This document shows positions 22,822-34,128 of a DNA stretch of 64,000 bases, one piece after another (the stretch's first letter is position 1; each line of letters starts with the position of its first letter). The DNA lies in NCBI GenBank assembly GCA_029207755.1, contig JARCOQ010000006.1:10014513-10078512 (forward strand), given 5' to 3'. The DNA comes from Chamaea fasciata (taxonomy: Eukaryota > Chordata > Aves > Passeriformes > Sylviidae). The translations under genes and the position numbers were made by a program. Under the pieces are notes generated by a model. That model made no database searches, had not been told where the DNA came from, and was given only the letters and a program-made list of their open reading frames with translations.

Positions 22822-24740
22822 TCCTTCCCTCCCCTACCCTTTCTTCCCCTTCTCCTTTCCTTTTTCATTCTTCCTCTATCCAAAATCCACCCCTGTGTGT
22901 TTATACTGAAAGATGAGGGACTACCTTATAAAAAATTCCATGCCAAGTGTGTGATTTTCTGATAAAACTCTTATGTTTTTGCAGACCCTCTGACTATTGC
23001 TCCTTTTCAACGTGGGCATTTGCAAATCTTGACTGCTCCCTTCCCCTTAGGGGTGGGATGCCACAGGAGGATGTATTGATATTTTGTAGTGTTTTATTTT
23101 TAGCTGTGGAGTTGTGCAGTGTAAAGGTGAGCCTCTTAGGAAAGACTGCTACATTTAGCACAAGGTTTTCCAGCCAAAATGGTAATATAAAGAACAAAAT
23201 TGAGGTTCTTTGACAAGGCCCATTTTCCAGACACATTTTTGATTTGCATTAATTATATTTACAGCCTTTACCAAGGGAATCTCATATAAGGTTTTCCATT
23301 ATTTTGCATGGGAGTGACGGATGCAGGGTGTCCAGTCTCCCTCAATATTATCTCCCATATTGTCCCTCCGTCTTCTGGAATTTCAGTGCAGTGAGTTGAT
23401 TTATTAACATTCACAGCAACTTATCAGCTGCTCCTCTGTCAGATCCATCAGTGTCTCCTGAAAGTTGTCTGAACTGGCTGAGCATGAAAAGGGGGAAAAA
23501 AAAGGTTTGGTTCATTATTCCTTGATTTACTAAACCAATAAACAGTGCTGTCATCGCTAAAAGTACGGAATAGCCTCTTGTAATTTTCCAGAATGGAAGT
23601 GTTTGGGGGGCACTCTTGATATTCTGTGACGGTGTTCATAATGGTTATCCCTGTCTTCTGCAAGGTTTCTACTGCTACTAAGAATTCTTTTGCTCTAAAT
23701 ATATTTTAAACTTTCTGTGAAACTGCTTACAATAGCTTTTACCCTCACGTCATCAGCTTCTCTTGCCAGTTAATCTCAGAAATTTTTGGTCATAGAAGTT
23801 GCCCTTAATTTTCATTTCCTAAAGTTTTAAGTTTTCCTCATTTTTATTTTGGCTTGGGTTTTTTTTTTTTTTTTTCAGTTTCTGCCTTTCTTTCTCTCAC
23901 TTAGATGAGTGTTCAGTTTATTCTTATTTGATCTTGACACGGTGGGTTTTTTGGACTTTGAATCTATACGCGAAAAGAAAATCTGATTTTTCCATCCCTG
24001 TTTTTTATTCCTGCCTCTGTTGGTTCATCATTTTCTTCAGCATTGGGAAATCACCCTGTAGAATGACTAAGTGAAAATATTGCTGCTCAGGCCTGTCCTC
24101 TATTTATCCTGCATATAATCAGGTTGTGACCGCTGGTGCCTTAGCAACCACCATTTTCTAGTCCAGTGATTAATTCATTTTTAGTCATCATACCCAGATC
24201 CCCAAAAGAGTTATCTTGCATTCTGTGTGGCACATTTTCTTCGAAAATTCAGGGTATTCTGGTGGAAGCAGGCTGGCTGATATTAAATTAACGGCGGAGG
24301 GGCAGACACCAAGAAAGAAACTCACTATATGTTTAAATCAGCACTTCACAGAGAAAAATAAAAATGGGGAGAAAGGGGGAGGTTTGAAGCTCTCACAAAG
24401 GGTGCTTAGAATGGAGGCCAAGCAACCCAGCATAAATACAGCAAAACTAAATCAAATCTTCTTCTCAACTGGCCCACACATCAGTTCAGGGAGGTGCAGG
24501 AAAATACTTTAGCAAGTGAGATGTATTTAATAGAGATGATCCCAAAACATCTGGAAAGCCTTTTCAGCTCAGCAAGCTGTTGGGACATGGATGTGTATTT
24601 ATTTGGTCTGCCTCTAAGTATTTCCAAAAAGCAAACATTTAAGAGTCCATTCTAAGACAAAATCCATCTGTTTCTCCAACAGTTTTAAAAAACAGTTTAC
24701 TTTCTCTAAAATTAACTTGTCTGACACATTGTCATGCTTG

Positions 24741-24754
24741 GTTACCACGGCGAC
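24741..24754. promoter_or_regulatory. RFX X-box-like site
   Basis: GTTACCACGGCGAC is made of two inverted half-sites, GTTACC and (complement) GTCGCC. Both fit the RFX half-site pattern GTNRCC with a 2-bp spacer. It carries two of the few CpGs in its surroundings. Binding is inferred from motif form only. Confidence 0.3.
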
Positions 24755-26220
24755 AGCAGCAACAGCCATGCCACGGAATATCCATTTTATCTGAATTTTT
24801 ACCACCTAACTTTTTATTTGTATGTATGTAGATGTGTGTGTGCAATACAGAGTTCTGCACCAAGCCCCCAGCCAGCTGAAAATGCCCTTTTTTCACTGAC
24901 AGGCCTCGATAAAAATACCCATACCGATATTTCAATCTCGAGATTTAATTTTTTATCCAGATGCAACCAGCAGCATTCCTAGTTCTCTATAAATAAATTG
25001 TGCCAGGGTCTTTCCTGCTGAACCCCAAGATTTACTGGGTTGCACACCCTGGTCCTGACACCCCCACAGCACTTTGAGCAAGAGGCTGAGGAGGTGGGAA
25101 AATATTTTTGTGACACCAGAGCAGCACAGATTGGAGCTAAGGGCATTTTTAGCAGTGTTTTCCCATTTCCTGCTTTGAAAAAAATGCAATTAGTTCTAAT
25201 GGGGTCCAACTTATAACAGGGGCTTTATCATTATAACATCACTGCTGTAACAGTGCACAGAAACAGTGGATTTCAACAACCTGCCTTAAAAATATGTGTG
25301 AGATCTTTCCTTGTCCTCCCTTCCCCCTGTAATTTCACCATCTGCCGTCGACATCCACAGCAGAGCAAAGCAAACTCAGACTGATCTTTTCCTGGTCATT
25401 TTATAGAGCTGGGGATTGCAACGCAGGTGAAACAGGAAAAAAAAATCTGCCATCATTTGTAAAGCCTTGTAAAGGTGAGCTTAAATTTTCATTTAAGATG
25501 GCAGAGAAGTAAAGGGTACATTCAGCTTTGGTCTTTCAAAGCTGTCAGTCTGTTGCATGGCCCTAGAAAGCCTCAATCTGCGAGAACTGGAGTTAAAAAG
25601 AAAAATAAATCAATAAGAAGAAATTATGCTGGCAGTATCAGAATCAATAATTATTTGAAACATCTCTTCCTTGCCCAGGAAACCAGAGGAAGAGAATAAC
25701 TTGGGCAACCTTCCCCCCACAGAAGAAGTGAGGAGAACTGGAAAATCTCCTCAGATCCCATGAAACACTCTCTGTCAAAACTTGGAGAGCCTGTCAGTGA
25801 AGTGCCAGGAAAAGGGGTTGTGAATTAATACCTTGTGCATAACCTCCAGAGTGATGTTAAATAAATGATTTAATAACTTACATATTCTAATGGATATTTC
25901 TTCCTAGGTCATGTGTATTTTTTGTGAGTTGAATCAATTTTATCAAGGACCATAACAGGCATAACACAACAGGACATAACAGCAGTCAATGCGGGCTACT
26001 GAAATGAAAAAGTTAAAAAGTGTTGTTTTACTATACTAGCTGATCAAACCTCTGCCTGCAACAAAATTACTGATAAACCTCACCCTCACAAAGGGTTTAC
26101 CCTCTTTTCCAGTCCTTTGTGCTGTGTGAAGGATGTCCAGGAGGAAGACTGGCGTTAGATGTCAACTGGGACACCGCCAAAAGGCAGAACAAGTGTAAAC
26201 CCGAATAAATCCTGTTCTTA

Positions 26221-26440
26221 CAGGGAGCCAACACGAGAGGGTGGTAGAAGCATGTCCGGAGAGCTTTTGGCTGTCATGGAAACATCTGAGGCCGGGGAGC
26301 TGCCGCTCCGATGCTCATCCATTGATTTGTCCCTGTTATCAGGAGGGCACTGGCGTCAGGGGCACCGCGGAGCTCTTCATCTGCATTCCAGGTGGGAGGC
26401 GGGACGCCATGAGCCGGGATCCACGAGGTCGGGATCTTCC
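26221..26440. promoter_or_regulatory. Small CpG-island-like patch, possible promoter or exon
   Basis: By hand count 26221-26460 is about 60% G+C, and 26221-26440 contains 13 CpGs. That is roughly two-thirds of the number expected from base composition, against strong CpG depletion elsewhere in the window. The cluster includes CCGCGG and GGCGGGACGCC. Two overlapping plus-strand frames cross it (26159-26509 and 26241-26516), neither of which resembles a protein I know. A possible acceptor (TTATCAG, ending 26343) and donor (CCAGGTGGG, near 26391) bracket a 49-bp candidate exon. It could be an alternative promoter, a lncRNA start or an old GC-rich exon. Confidence 0.4.
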
Positions 26441-28588
26441 TTCAGGAAAGGAAAGGGTGATGCTCTGTCTGGGTGGGGACCAGGCAGAGCAGACCAAACA
26501 GCCAGATAATAAATGAAAAGGAAAATAAGCACAGGCAAGGTGTTACAGACGGAATGCATCACTTGTCAGAGACGGAGAGCTTCCTGAAAATGAGGGCTGC
26601 CCACTTCCAGCCGCAGGAGGGTTGGGAAGGATCTCCCTGGGATGCTCAGCCAGCACTAAATGACAACTCGGCTGCTCTCTGCCACTGACAGTACCCACGG
26701 TTCTTGCTCCAGGATATCCAGCTGGTCCCTTCTGAAACCACACTGGAGCAAGACCAGGAATCCAAATGTCCCAGGTCACCCAACCAGCTGCTGTTACAGC
26801 TGGGTCCCCTGAGTGCCTCATCTCTGCTCCAGAAACCAGGGAGAACTTGCTTTTTAACATCTCCTACATCCTAGCTGTGCTGAGAGCCTTGTTTTGAAAT
26901 ATTGTCTGGTTCCCCTTGAAATTAATTATTGTCCTTTCAAACCCCAGTTGTGGTCACAAGACTTTTTCTGTAATATAAATGGTGGGTGCCTTATGCCAGA
27001 GAGATAATTCTTGGATGTCCCAAAGGATGTCACATTGCCACTGGAGACAGAAACAACATTGAGTCAACACAAATTGTGTTGAATTTTAATATAGCAGACA
27101 AGGGGGAGGTTGGGTGCTGAGATTAAAGTCTGTAGCCAGTGCTCTTTTCCTAAAAAAACGTATTCTGCTTGATCTATGTGAGGAAAGGGTGGACCTCAGC
27201 TGGCAGAAGGGAACACAATTCCACTTCTGACAGCAGAACTCCCCTGTCCTGCACAGCTTAGGATCAGCCCATCAACCTTTCCCGCATCCTGAATCAGAAG
27301 AACATTTTAAAATGCAGTTGTAATTTTATACTTGAGAACTTTTTCCAGCTGGGCGCCTGTCTCAGTAGTTTTCTCTTCTCAACTTAAGCAGTAGAAGAAC
27401 TGCAAATCGATTTTATCAGGATTTAATTAAATTTGTGCTGTGACCTGCAATGCAGTGTAATCCACATGAGTGAAATTTCTGATTGCAGCAGGGCTGAGCA
27501 TGGATGTGATGGTTTGTTATTGGGACCTTCTCGCAATCAACAGGGCCCAACCCATCTTTCTAATTTATTCAGGAGAGTCCTGGGCAAATGAAATTACTTC
27601 TCAGTCTGTCCACTTCAACCTGAGCACATGAGGCAGATTAAATAATGCATTCAGAACCCCAAATAATCTTCACCAACCTTAGAGTTCAGACTGGGACTCC
27701 CAAGGGAAGCTCTTAAGTGTCAGGACAAATACCAACACTACTCTCCATGGCAGCATCTCCTTCCTCCATGAAAACTCAGTGACAAATCAGTGGAGGTTGT
27801 GAATTCTTTGGAACTGAGATTCTGATTTTGCAGTGCAAGCCAATGAGTCCTGACTATTTGCAACAGTAATTAGCTTAATTACCATCGCTGTAGAATTAAG
27901 CAGATATTTTAAATGTCAAAATAAGGATTGTTTTTTTAAAAAAATCTCCATAATAACTGTATTCAAACATGACACGCATTCAGTACAATTCACCTTGATG
28001 TGAAAGCAGCAGTCTGATTTCAATGCCAAACACATTGAATTCATGTCCTTATGCTTTTTTTTTTTTTTTTTTTCACTTTTGAGAGCTCAGTCCACTACAG
28101 AATTGTCTGCACTGCCTTTGGGAGGAAGCTTCATTTCCAGAGGGGAAAAGAAGATTCTAATCACTCTGCTCACCCTGGAGCACTGAGGATATTTCCAATC
28201 ACCTGAGTCACCGGAGACATTTGGCAACTTGAAGGGCAAGGCTGGTACCCCAGGGTGGATGCTATAGTCTGTGGAAAGATTAGTAGGGTCCAGGAAAAGG
28301 CTTTTCCAGCCTGAAGGGTTCTGGGATTCCACAAATCCATGTGGGACTCAGCTGCCCCTGGCTAACCACAGCTCACTGAAACTTTGCTCAAGGGGTGATG
28401 CTACTGCAAAATTTGGTGCCAAAGTCAAAACCAGGATTTCTGGGGTCACTGGAGATGGATGGGTACCCACTGACAGGGAGAGGGTTGTTTAATCCTAAAG
28501 CTTTTCCTGTGGTGCACTTTTGGATATGTGACAGCTACAGAGGGAACCTATATAACACTACAGTAATGTAATTTATATTGCTGGTATT

Positions 28589-28589
<1 letters not shown>

Positions 28590-28635
<46 letters not shown>
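28590..28635. repeat. Poly(A) homopolymer, 46 bases
   Basis: Uninterrupted A46. No target-site duplication or retrocopy body is recognisable around it. Confidence 0.97.
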
Positions 28636-28639
<4 letters not shown>

Positions 28640-29670
28640 TGTAAGAATAAGAAACTCTACAAATGAACATTAATACACTGCATGATTCAGTTCAGTGATT
28701 TATAATTATTCATAAATACTTTAAAAAAATAATCATGTCTCATGTAGATTGTTGATTTCACCCTAATCCCTACAAACCATTTAAAATTTCCACAGCATTC
28801 TAAGGGGAAAATACCAAATTGGAAAGCTGAAAGATGTTTTCCAGCAGAGCTTCTGCTCTTAGTCCCTGCCAGCTAAAGAGAATCTGATTTGGAAAGGTGT
28901 TTATAAATTGGAAACTAGCAAGGAGGTTTATATGGTTTATAAAGCAAACATTCTCAAATTTTAATGCTTTATTATCTGCTTCAGTATGGATTTCACTGCC
29001 CAGTTTCAGGCATTTCACTTTGAAAGCATTAGCTGAAATGTAGAATAAAATACTTCCATTGAATAATTCACGAACATTTCATGTACCGAAAAAGGAAAAA
29101 CAGTTTGAGCAGTACAAAGTGAAACAAAAATGTTTAAAAAGTATTACCTGAGAAGTCAATAAAAACACCCAGTATTTTTCCACAACAATTCAATTTAATA
29201 GAATTTTTAATCAAAATAAGCCCTTGTATCATAAAGGCACTGAAAATTAAAATTTTGCTGGGGCACAAAACCTTACCTTGATGTTGGGACATTTTAAATC
29301 TATATCCAGCTTGTCACTGGAAATAGACATTGGCTAATATTTAACCCCTTTGAGCTTTATCATCTCTCGCTCTGAAATCAAAATAATGTTTTTTCTGACT
29401 TATCTGTTTATATTTTTTTATCAATATGTTTAAAGAATTTCAGGATCCCCAGACAGAAAAAAAAATATTTTCACTGTCACTGTGAAAACCCCATCCTGCA
29501 CATTCCTACCTGCTTATATGAAGTACAGCTGTAGTTTTCTTGGAAAAAAAGTAAAAATTATTAATGTGTTGCCTTGGTGTAAATAGCTTTGCATGAGCAG
29601 CTGAGCACAAATTCCTGACATTGCTTGGTTTGGCTTGGTTGTGAATACTTAAAGAGTCAGCCAAGGTTTA

Positions 29671-29920
29671 TGATCATGGAATCATGGAATGGTTTGGGTT
29701 GGAAGGGACATCAAAAATCACTACTGTCATCCCCTACCGTGGCCAGGGATATCTTCCACCATCCCAGGGTGCTTCAAGCCCTGTCCAACCTGGCCTTGGA
29801 CACTTCCAGGGATCCAGGGGCAGCCACAGCTTCTCTGGGCACCCTGTGCCAGGGCCTCACCACCCTCACAGCCAGGAATTTCTTCCCAACATCCCATCTA
29901 ACCATGACCTCTTCCCAAAG
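29671..29920 (-). mobile_element. CR1 LINE 3' end (minus)
   Basis: A well-preserved reversed CR1 starts at its terminal repeat (ATCATGGAATCATGGAATGG), then GTTTGGGTTGGAAGGGACAT, CCTTGGACACTTCCAGGG, CCAGGGGCAGCCACAGC, CCTGTGCCAGGGCCTCACC, GGAATTTCTTCCCAACATC. About 250 bp are retained. Confidence 0.95.
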
Positions 29921-31235
29921 CAGAAGAAAAACCATGGGGGTAACGCCTTAAAGCCAGTTTCATATAAATCCATACCCCACAGGCACCCACTTGTGCTTTG
30001 CAGAAATGATTGCTCTATTCCATGTATTTCCTGGCAATGGACATTTCCCACTTGTTGAGAATTACTGGTGTCACTGGTGTGGGCTTGAGAAAGGCTTTTG
30101 TCAACTTTTTGTGACAAGTTTGGATCCAAAATCAGGTGAGACTCCACATCTCTTAGCTGTGAATGATTTAATATCATTCAGTCCCTTGTTTATCTAGATC
30201 ATTTCACTTCCAGGGAGTTCCTGCTTTCCAGGTTGTACACACTTAGGGCAGGAGCATTTTTTTATTTCAGAGATGAGCTTGGGTTAAAGCTGCTCTTCAT
30301 TTCCCTGCAAGCTTTGAGTGTTGGAGCTGCTGCTTCTCATTTTTTTGCTAAAACAAGAGCTGAGCAGGGCCATACCAGTTTAAAATGTATTAATACTCTT
30401 GATGTATTAGTGCTCTTGATGTATTAATCTGCTTGGGAAGTGGTTTAGGCAGAAGACAGAATGAGTTCTTGTCTTGTTCCCACATAATGTTAGCAGTGCT
30501 TTCTCTATGATGGTGCCTTGTATTTGGCATTGGTGAGTGCTGTGCCCAGTTTGGGGCTATCCAGTGCAAGGAAGGGTGGTGAACGTGGGGGAGAATAGAA
30601 AAATACAAAGAAAGGTACAAGGAACATGGTGTGCTTAGATTTAAAAGCAAGAGCAGAGGGTGGATCACTCAACACACAGTTCTTGCAGTTTTCAAGCACA
30701 CCCACTTCTGTTTCTATTGACATTCCTCCACCTTACATTTGCTGACGGACCACCACTTGAATTTGGGGAAGTAATCAAAGCAGAATGAAACAAAAGTTAT
30801 GTATATTTAGCATTTTTGTGACTATGATATTCCGGTAATATTCCATCTGTCTCTGCCCAGTGGAGCAGTCCAATCTCTGGTTACCAGAGCAGATCCAAGC
30901 GCTGCCACACTTTCTGCATGCCTGGAAATTTATAGCCCAGACAGCCTCATCTCCAGGTTCAGAAATCATCTGTTCCTGACCTCCAACCCCTGCACACCTC
31001 CGCCAGCATCTCCTGGGAACTGCTTTCCTGTCCTGCCCTGTTCTTCAAAAGCTGCCTGAGACCTCTTTTCTGCTGGAAATGGGAAAGAAATTCCTGCAGA
31101 CACCACAGCTGATCAAATCCTCCTCAGCCTCCAGTCACCAAAGTATTGCACCAATTAGGGAAAGGGGGATCAGGAAATAAAAGCAATACCTGCCCCATCA
31201 AACCACTTCACATCCCTCTTTGGTAAGGTATCAGG
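29921..31235. other. Gene-free stretch with a minor tandem repeat
   Basis: No gene is recognised. At 30388-30428 the unit CTCTTGATGTATTA is repeated in decayed form about 2.5-3 times. The remainder looks unique. Confidence 0.5.
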
Positions 31236-31614
31236 ATATTAAGAGAGACAGCACCACTAGGAGACATCTTAAAACATGATTTATTGCCTTGGTCCCAAGG
31301 AGTGAGAACATCTTTGCCACATACACCAGGAGTTCACAGTCAGTGGTCAAAAGACCACGGGTTAAAAGGGGTTTTAAAGGTTAATTAGCCAATAATCTAC
31401 TGCCAGACATACTGTTTTAACTTTCACACCAGTGGCTAATTAATTTGTATCACGCATCTTGCTGCAATGCAGACCTTCTTAACCAATCATCTAATGACAC
31501 ACAAACTTACAGAACTACACCTTAAAACTTCTTATTACCTTTATAACTAATTCAATATATTAAACTTTAAATTCTAAAGCTTTCCACTACCTAGTTTAAC
31601 ATGTTTCTGCTTAA
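31236..31614 (-). mobile_element. Possible old LTR (minus), adjoining the solo LTR
   Basis: Read on the minus strand, this stretch has promoter-like ATTGGCTAATTAACC and TTTAAAACCCC blocks followed about 90 bp later by an AATAAA signal (complement at 31280-31285), an LTR-like order. I recognise no definite ends and no TSD. The clean LTR at 31620 may have inserted at its edge. Confidence 0.35.
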
Positions 31615-31619
31615 ATTAT

Positions 31620-32137
31620 TGTAGTGGTTTGAAAGCAAAACAAATGAGAGGCTCCAAGTCAGAGATACAATTTAATAGGAAGAAAGGAAAGAAAGTAAAA
31701 CAAAATAGATGCAAAAATACAAAAGACCACTGACAGAGTCAGAATACAACCTGAGCAGAGTGATGGAAGCAGTCCAGATGAGGTGGTCTTCCTGAAGCAG
31801 TGATCCTGTAGAAAGGTCTGGTAGCTCGGGTCCTCTGGGAATCCAGTGGGTAAGCGCCCCTCTGGTGTTCAGAGTCTCAGCTTATATCCAGGCTGGAATG
31901 CTTGGTTCCTCCCTCTGGGCGGAGCATCTCACACTGGGATGGTGAGTCATGTGATAAGGCCTGATGGGCCCATTAACAGGAGGTAGTCCAGGAGGGGGTT
32001 ATCTGTGAGTCATGTGGCAAAGGTACTGATGGGCCCATTAACAGAAGATAATCAGAGTGGGGGAGGCAGGGAGCACTGCCTCACCTGGTTTCAACAGTTC
32101 ATGAAGATGGTGATAGAATATACTTCAACCCAGGACA
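31620..32137 (-). mobile_element. ERVL-type solo LTR (minus), perfect TSD ATTAT
   Basis: On the minus strand the element begins TGTCCTGGGTTGAAG and ends CAAACCACTACA. It is 518 bp and flanked by exact 5-bp repeats ATTAT at 31615-31619 and 32138-32142. It has a TATA-like motif (complement near 31882-31887) and a variant ATTAAA polyadenylation signal (31671-31676). A GATGGGCCCATTAACAG block occurs twice about 70 bp apart within U3. The U3 is distantly related to the LTRs at 5925 and 44885 (shared GAGATGCTCC(A/G)CCC and CCAAGCATTCC blocks). No internal region is present. Confidence 0.93.
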
Positions 32138-32142
32138 ATTAT

Positions 32143-34041
32143 GAATCCACATTTTTTGCTTATGGTCTCCAGATCTGGAAGCCTTTCCCAAGGTCTCAGG
32201 TTGAACCCTGTATTCATTTTCTATATTTGGGCCTGCATACACAAGATTTTGAGAATTTTCGGTGTCTGGAATTCCCACAGAAAGGATGTGACAGCATCAA
32301 CCTGCAGGATTGTTGGTGGAAGAATGAGATGAGAACTGGAAAGGTGAGAATAGGGAATTTCTCTGCCAGGATACAACATATTCCTACCTCTTAGCCTGAG
32401 AACAGAGGATACAGAAATACCCAAGGAAACTTCCTACGAACAGCTTAAGTTCATCACACAGCAGTCAGTGTGAAAATTTCTCCAAGAGTCACCAGGGGAA
32501 TGAGCTGAGGCAGACTGGCCCACCAGCAAGGCTGTGCTCTCACCATCCTCATATTCCCGTCCTGGATATTGCACAGCAGCGATAAACCCAGCTGCACTCC
32601 ATGGTAATGGCTTCAGTTCAACCCAAAGAGCTCAAACCCAGCACTGCCACCCAGTTTCAAGGCAGCTTTTTTCCCTCCACATATATTGTTTTTATCTTTA
32701 CAGTAGGCTAGCAGAAGAAAGGGCTTTTCTTGAAAACAGCTTCTGAAAAAGGCACGTGAAATAAGTGGACTAGAACTGGGAATTCAGATCAGTAAGGAGC
32801 TCTCTAGAGTACAATGGATAAGGAAAAGAAATTTGTCTCTGTTCTGCTGTAGATCAAGGGAGTAAGATATTGATTTTCGCTCTCAGCAAAGTATTGACCT
32901 AAGAGGGAATTGCACTTGGTGACAGAGTGCAGTGGGACTCGGGTCTCCCTTTGTAAGACGTGCAATTTCCAGTGGGCTGTGGAATATGAATGGGAAAGTG
33001 GGCAATGATTACTAAAAAAAACCCAATAAAATAAAATATCAGCAATAGAAGCATGTCTGGTAACAAATGCCACTTCTCCAGGGCATCGTTCATCCTCATC
33101 CATCTGAGCAACATCCCCCTCCAGAACTAATCCTGCAATTACACAAATGTTTGCTTAACTAAACATAAAATGCCTCTCGACTGGAGCAGAGGGTTCCTGG
33201 GCTTTGTACTTTCAGCAAAGAGAAAGTGAAGCAGCTTGGCCAAGCACAATAATCTCCTGATAGATACATTCAGCAAACAATAGGCTTCTGCTTGGTGTTT
33301 GCTGCCAGCCTCAGGGGCACCAGCTCGGGGGGCTGAGGCTTCACGCTGCATCATGAAGATTATATAAACTCAGCTGTGGCTTCTCACATCCCTCGTCTTC
33401 CTTAATGTTGGAATCCTGAGGGGAGCAGATGAACTGCTAAGGAGCTGCCTTCTTGAAGACTTTTTACTGTCAGCAGGTCCCAAAAGACTGTGGGAGAAAA
33501 GACCTGTAGGTGGGAGACAAGAAATAGGTGATTCAACTTCTGAGGAGACAGATCACAGGGAAGGAGCTAGCATGGGATGGCAGAAATCAGCCACTCATGC
33601 TTTTCATGGCAATAGCTATTGCATTTTTAACACTTTCTATAAAAATAGGCTTTCATTTGTTTGTTTGTTATAAAGAAATAATCCTTCCCATTTTTTTACC
33701 TTTTTCCTACAAAGCAAGTTTCGGCACAATTTTGAAACGCTACTGTCATCTCTACCCAAGGTTTGTGGTGTGTTACTTTCTTATTCCATTGAAAAGCATG
33801 GGGAAGATCTACCCAAAAAACGGATTTGCATTTCTAAAATGCCACCAATAAGACAGGGGCAAACACCTGTTGTCTGAAACAAGGGGAAAAAAATTAAAAG
33901 GTAATCAGTTCCTTTTGTTTCATGGAAGTCTTGTGGGAAAATGAAGCAATTCAAGGATGAAATATATGCACAGCCATATTCTTAAAAGGAGACAAATCTC
34001 TTCTCTCTGGTAGGACTCTGTGGACAGAATTTTACCACATG
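32143..34041. other. Gene-free stretch
   Basis: No recognised element. It contains one TATA-like motif listed separately. Frames reach about 100 codons but show nothing recognisable. Confidence 0.5.
33361..33368 (+). promoter_or_regulatory. Isolated TATA-box-like motif
   Basis: TATATAAA lies just downstream of a locally GC-richer segment (33300-33350) with two CpGs. There is no recognisable transcript downstream. An AT-rich window produces such motifs by chance. Confidence 0.15.
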
Positions 34042-34128
34042 GAGTCGTAGAATCATGGAATCATTAAGGTTGGAAAAGACCCTTGGGATCAAGTCCAAGT
34101 GTCAATTTAGCACCACCACCAACTAGGC
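34042..34128 (-). mobile_element. CR1 LINE 3' tip (minus)
   Basis: GTCGTAGAATCATGGAATC is followed by GGTTGGAAAAGACCCTTGGG, ATCAAGTCCAAG and a CACCACCACCAACTA stretch, typical of the CR1 subfamily also seen at 56823. It is about 87 bp long. Confidence 0.85.

Larger units (their letters stand above)
22822..29670. other. Repeat-poor, gene-free stretch
   Basis: About 6.8 kb with no CR1 or LTR. It holds an RFX-like X-box (24741-24754), the CpG-rich patch (26221-26440) and a 46-base poly(A) (28590-28635). A homeodomain-motif-rich segment near 27840-27910 may be conserved, which I cannot test. No protein-coding exon is recognised. Confidence 0.5.

Noticed and set aside
29625..30058. Overlapping plus-strand frames of 108 and 124 codons
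   Set aside because: They read through a minus-strand CR1 tail. The same peptide patterns (for example GRDTFHYPRLLQ) recur wherever CR1 tails are translated.
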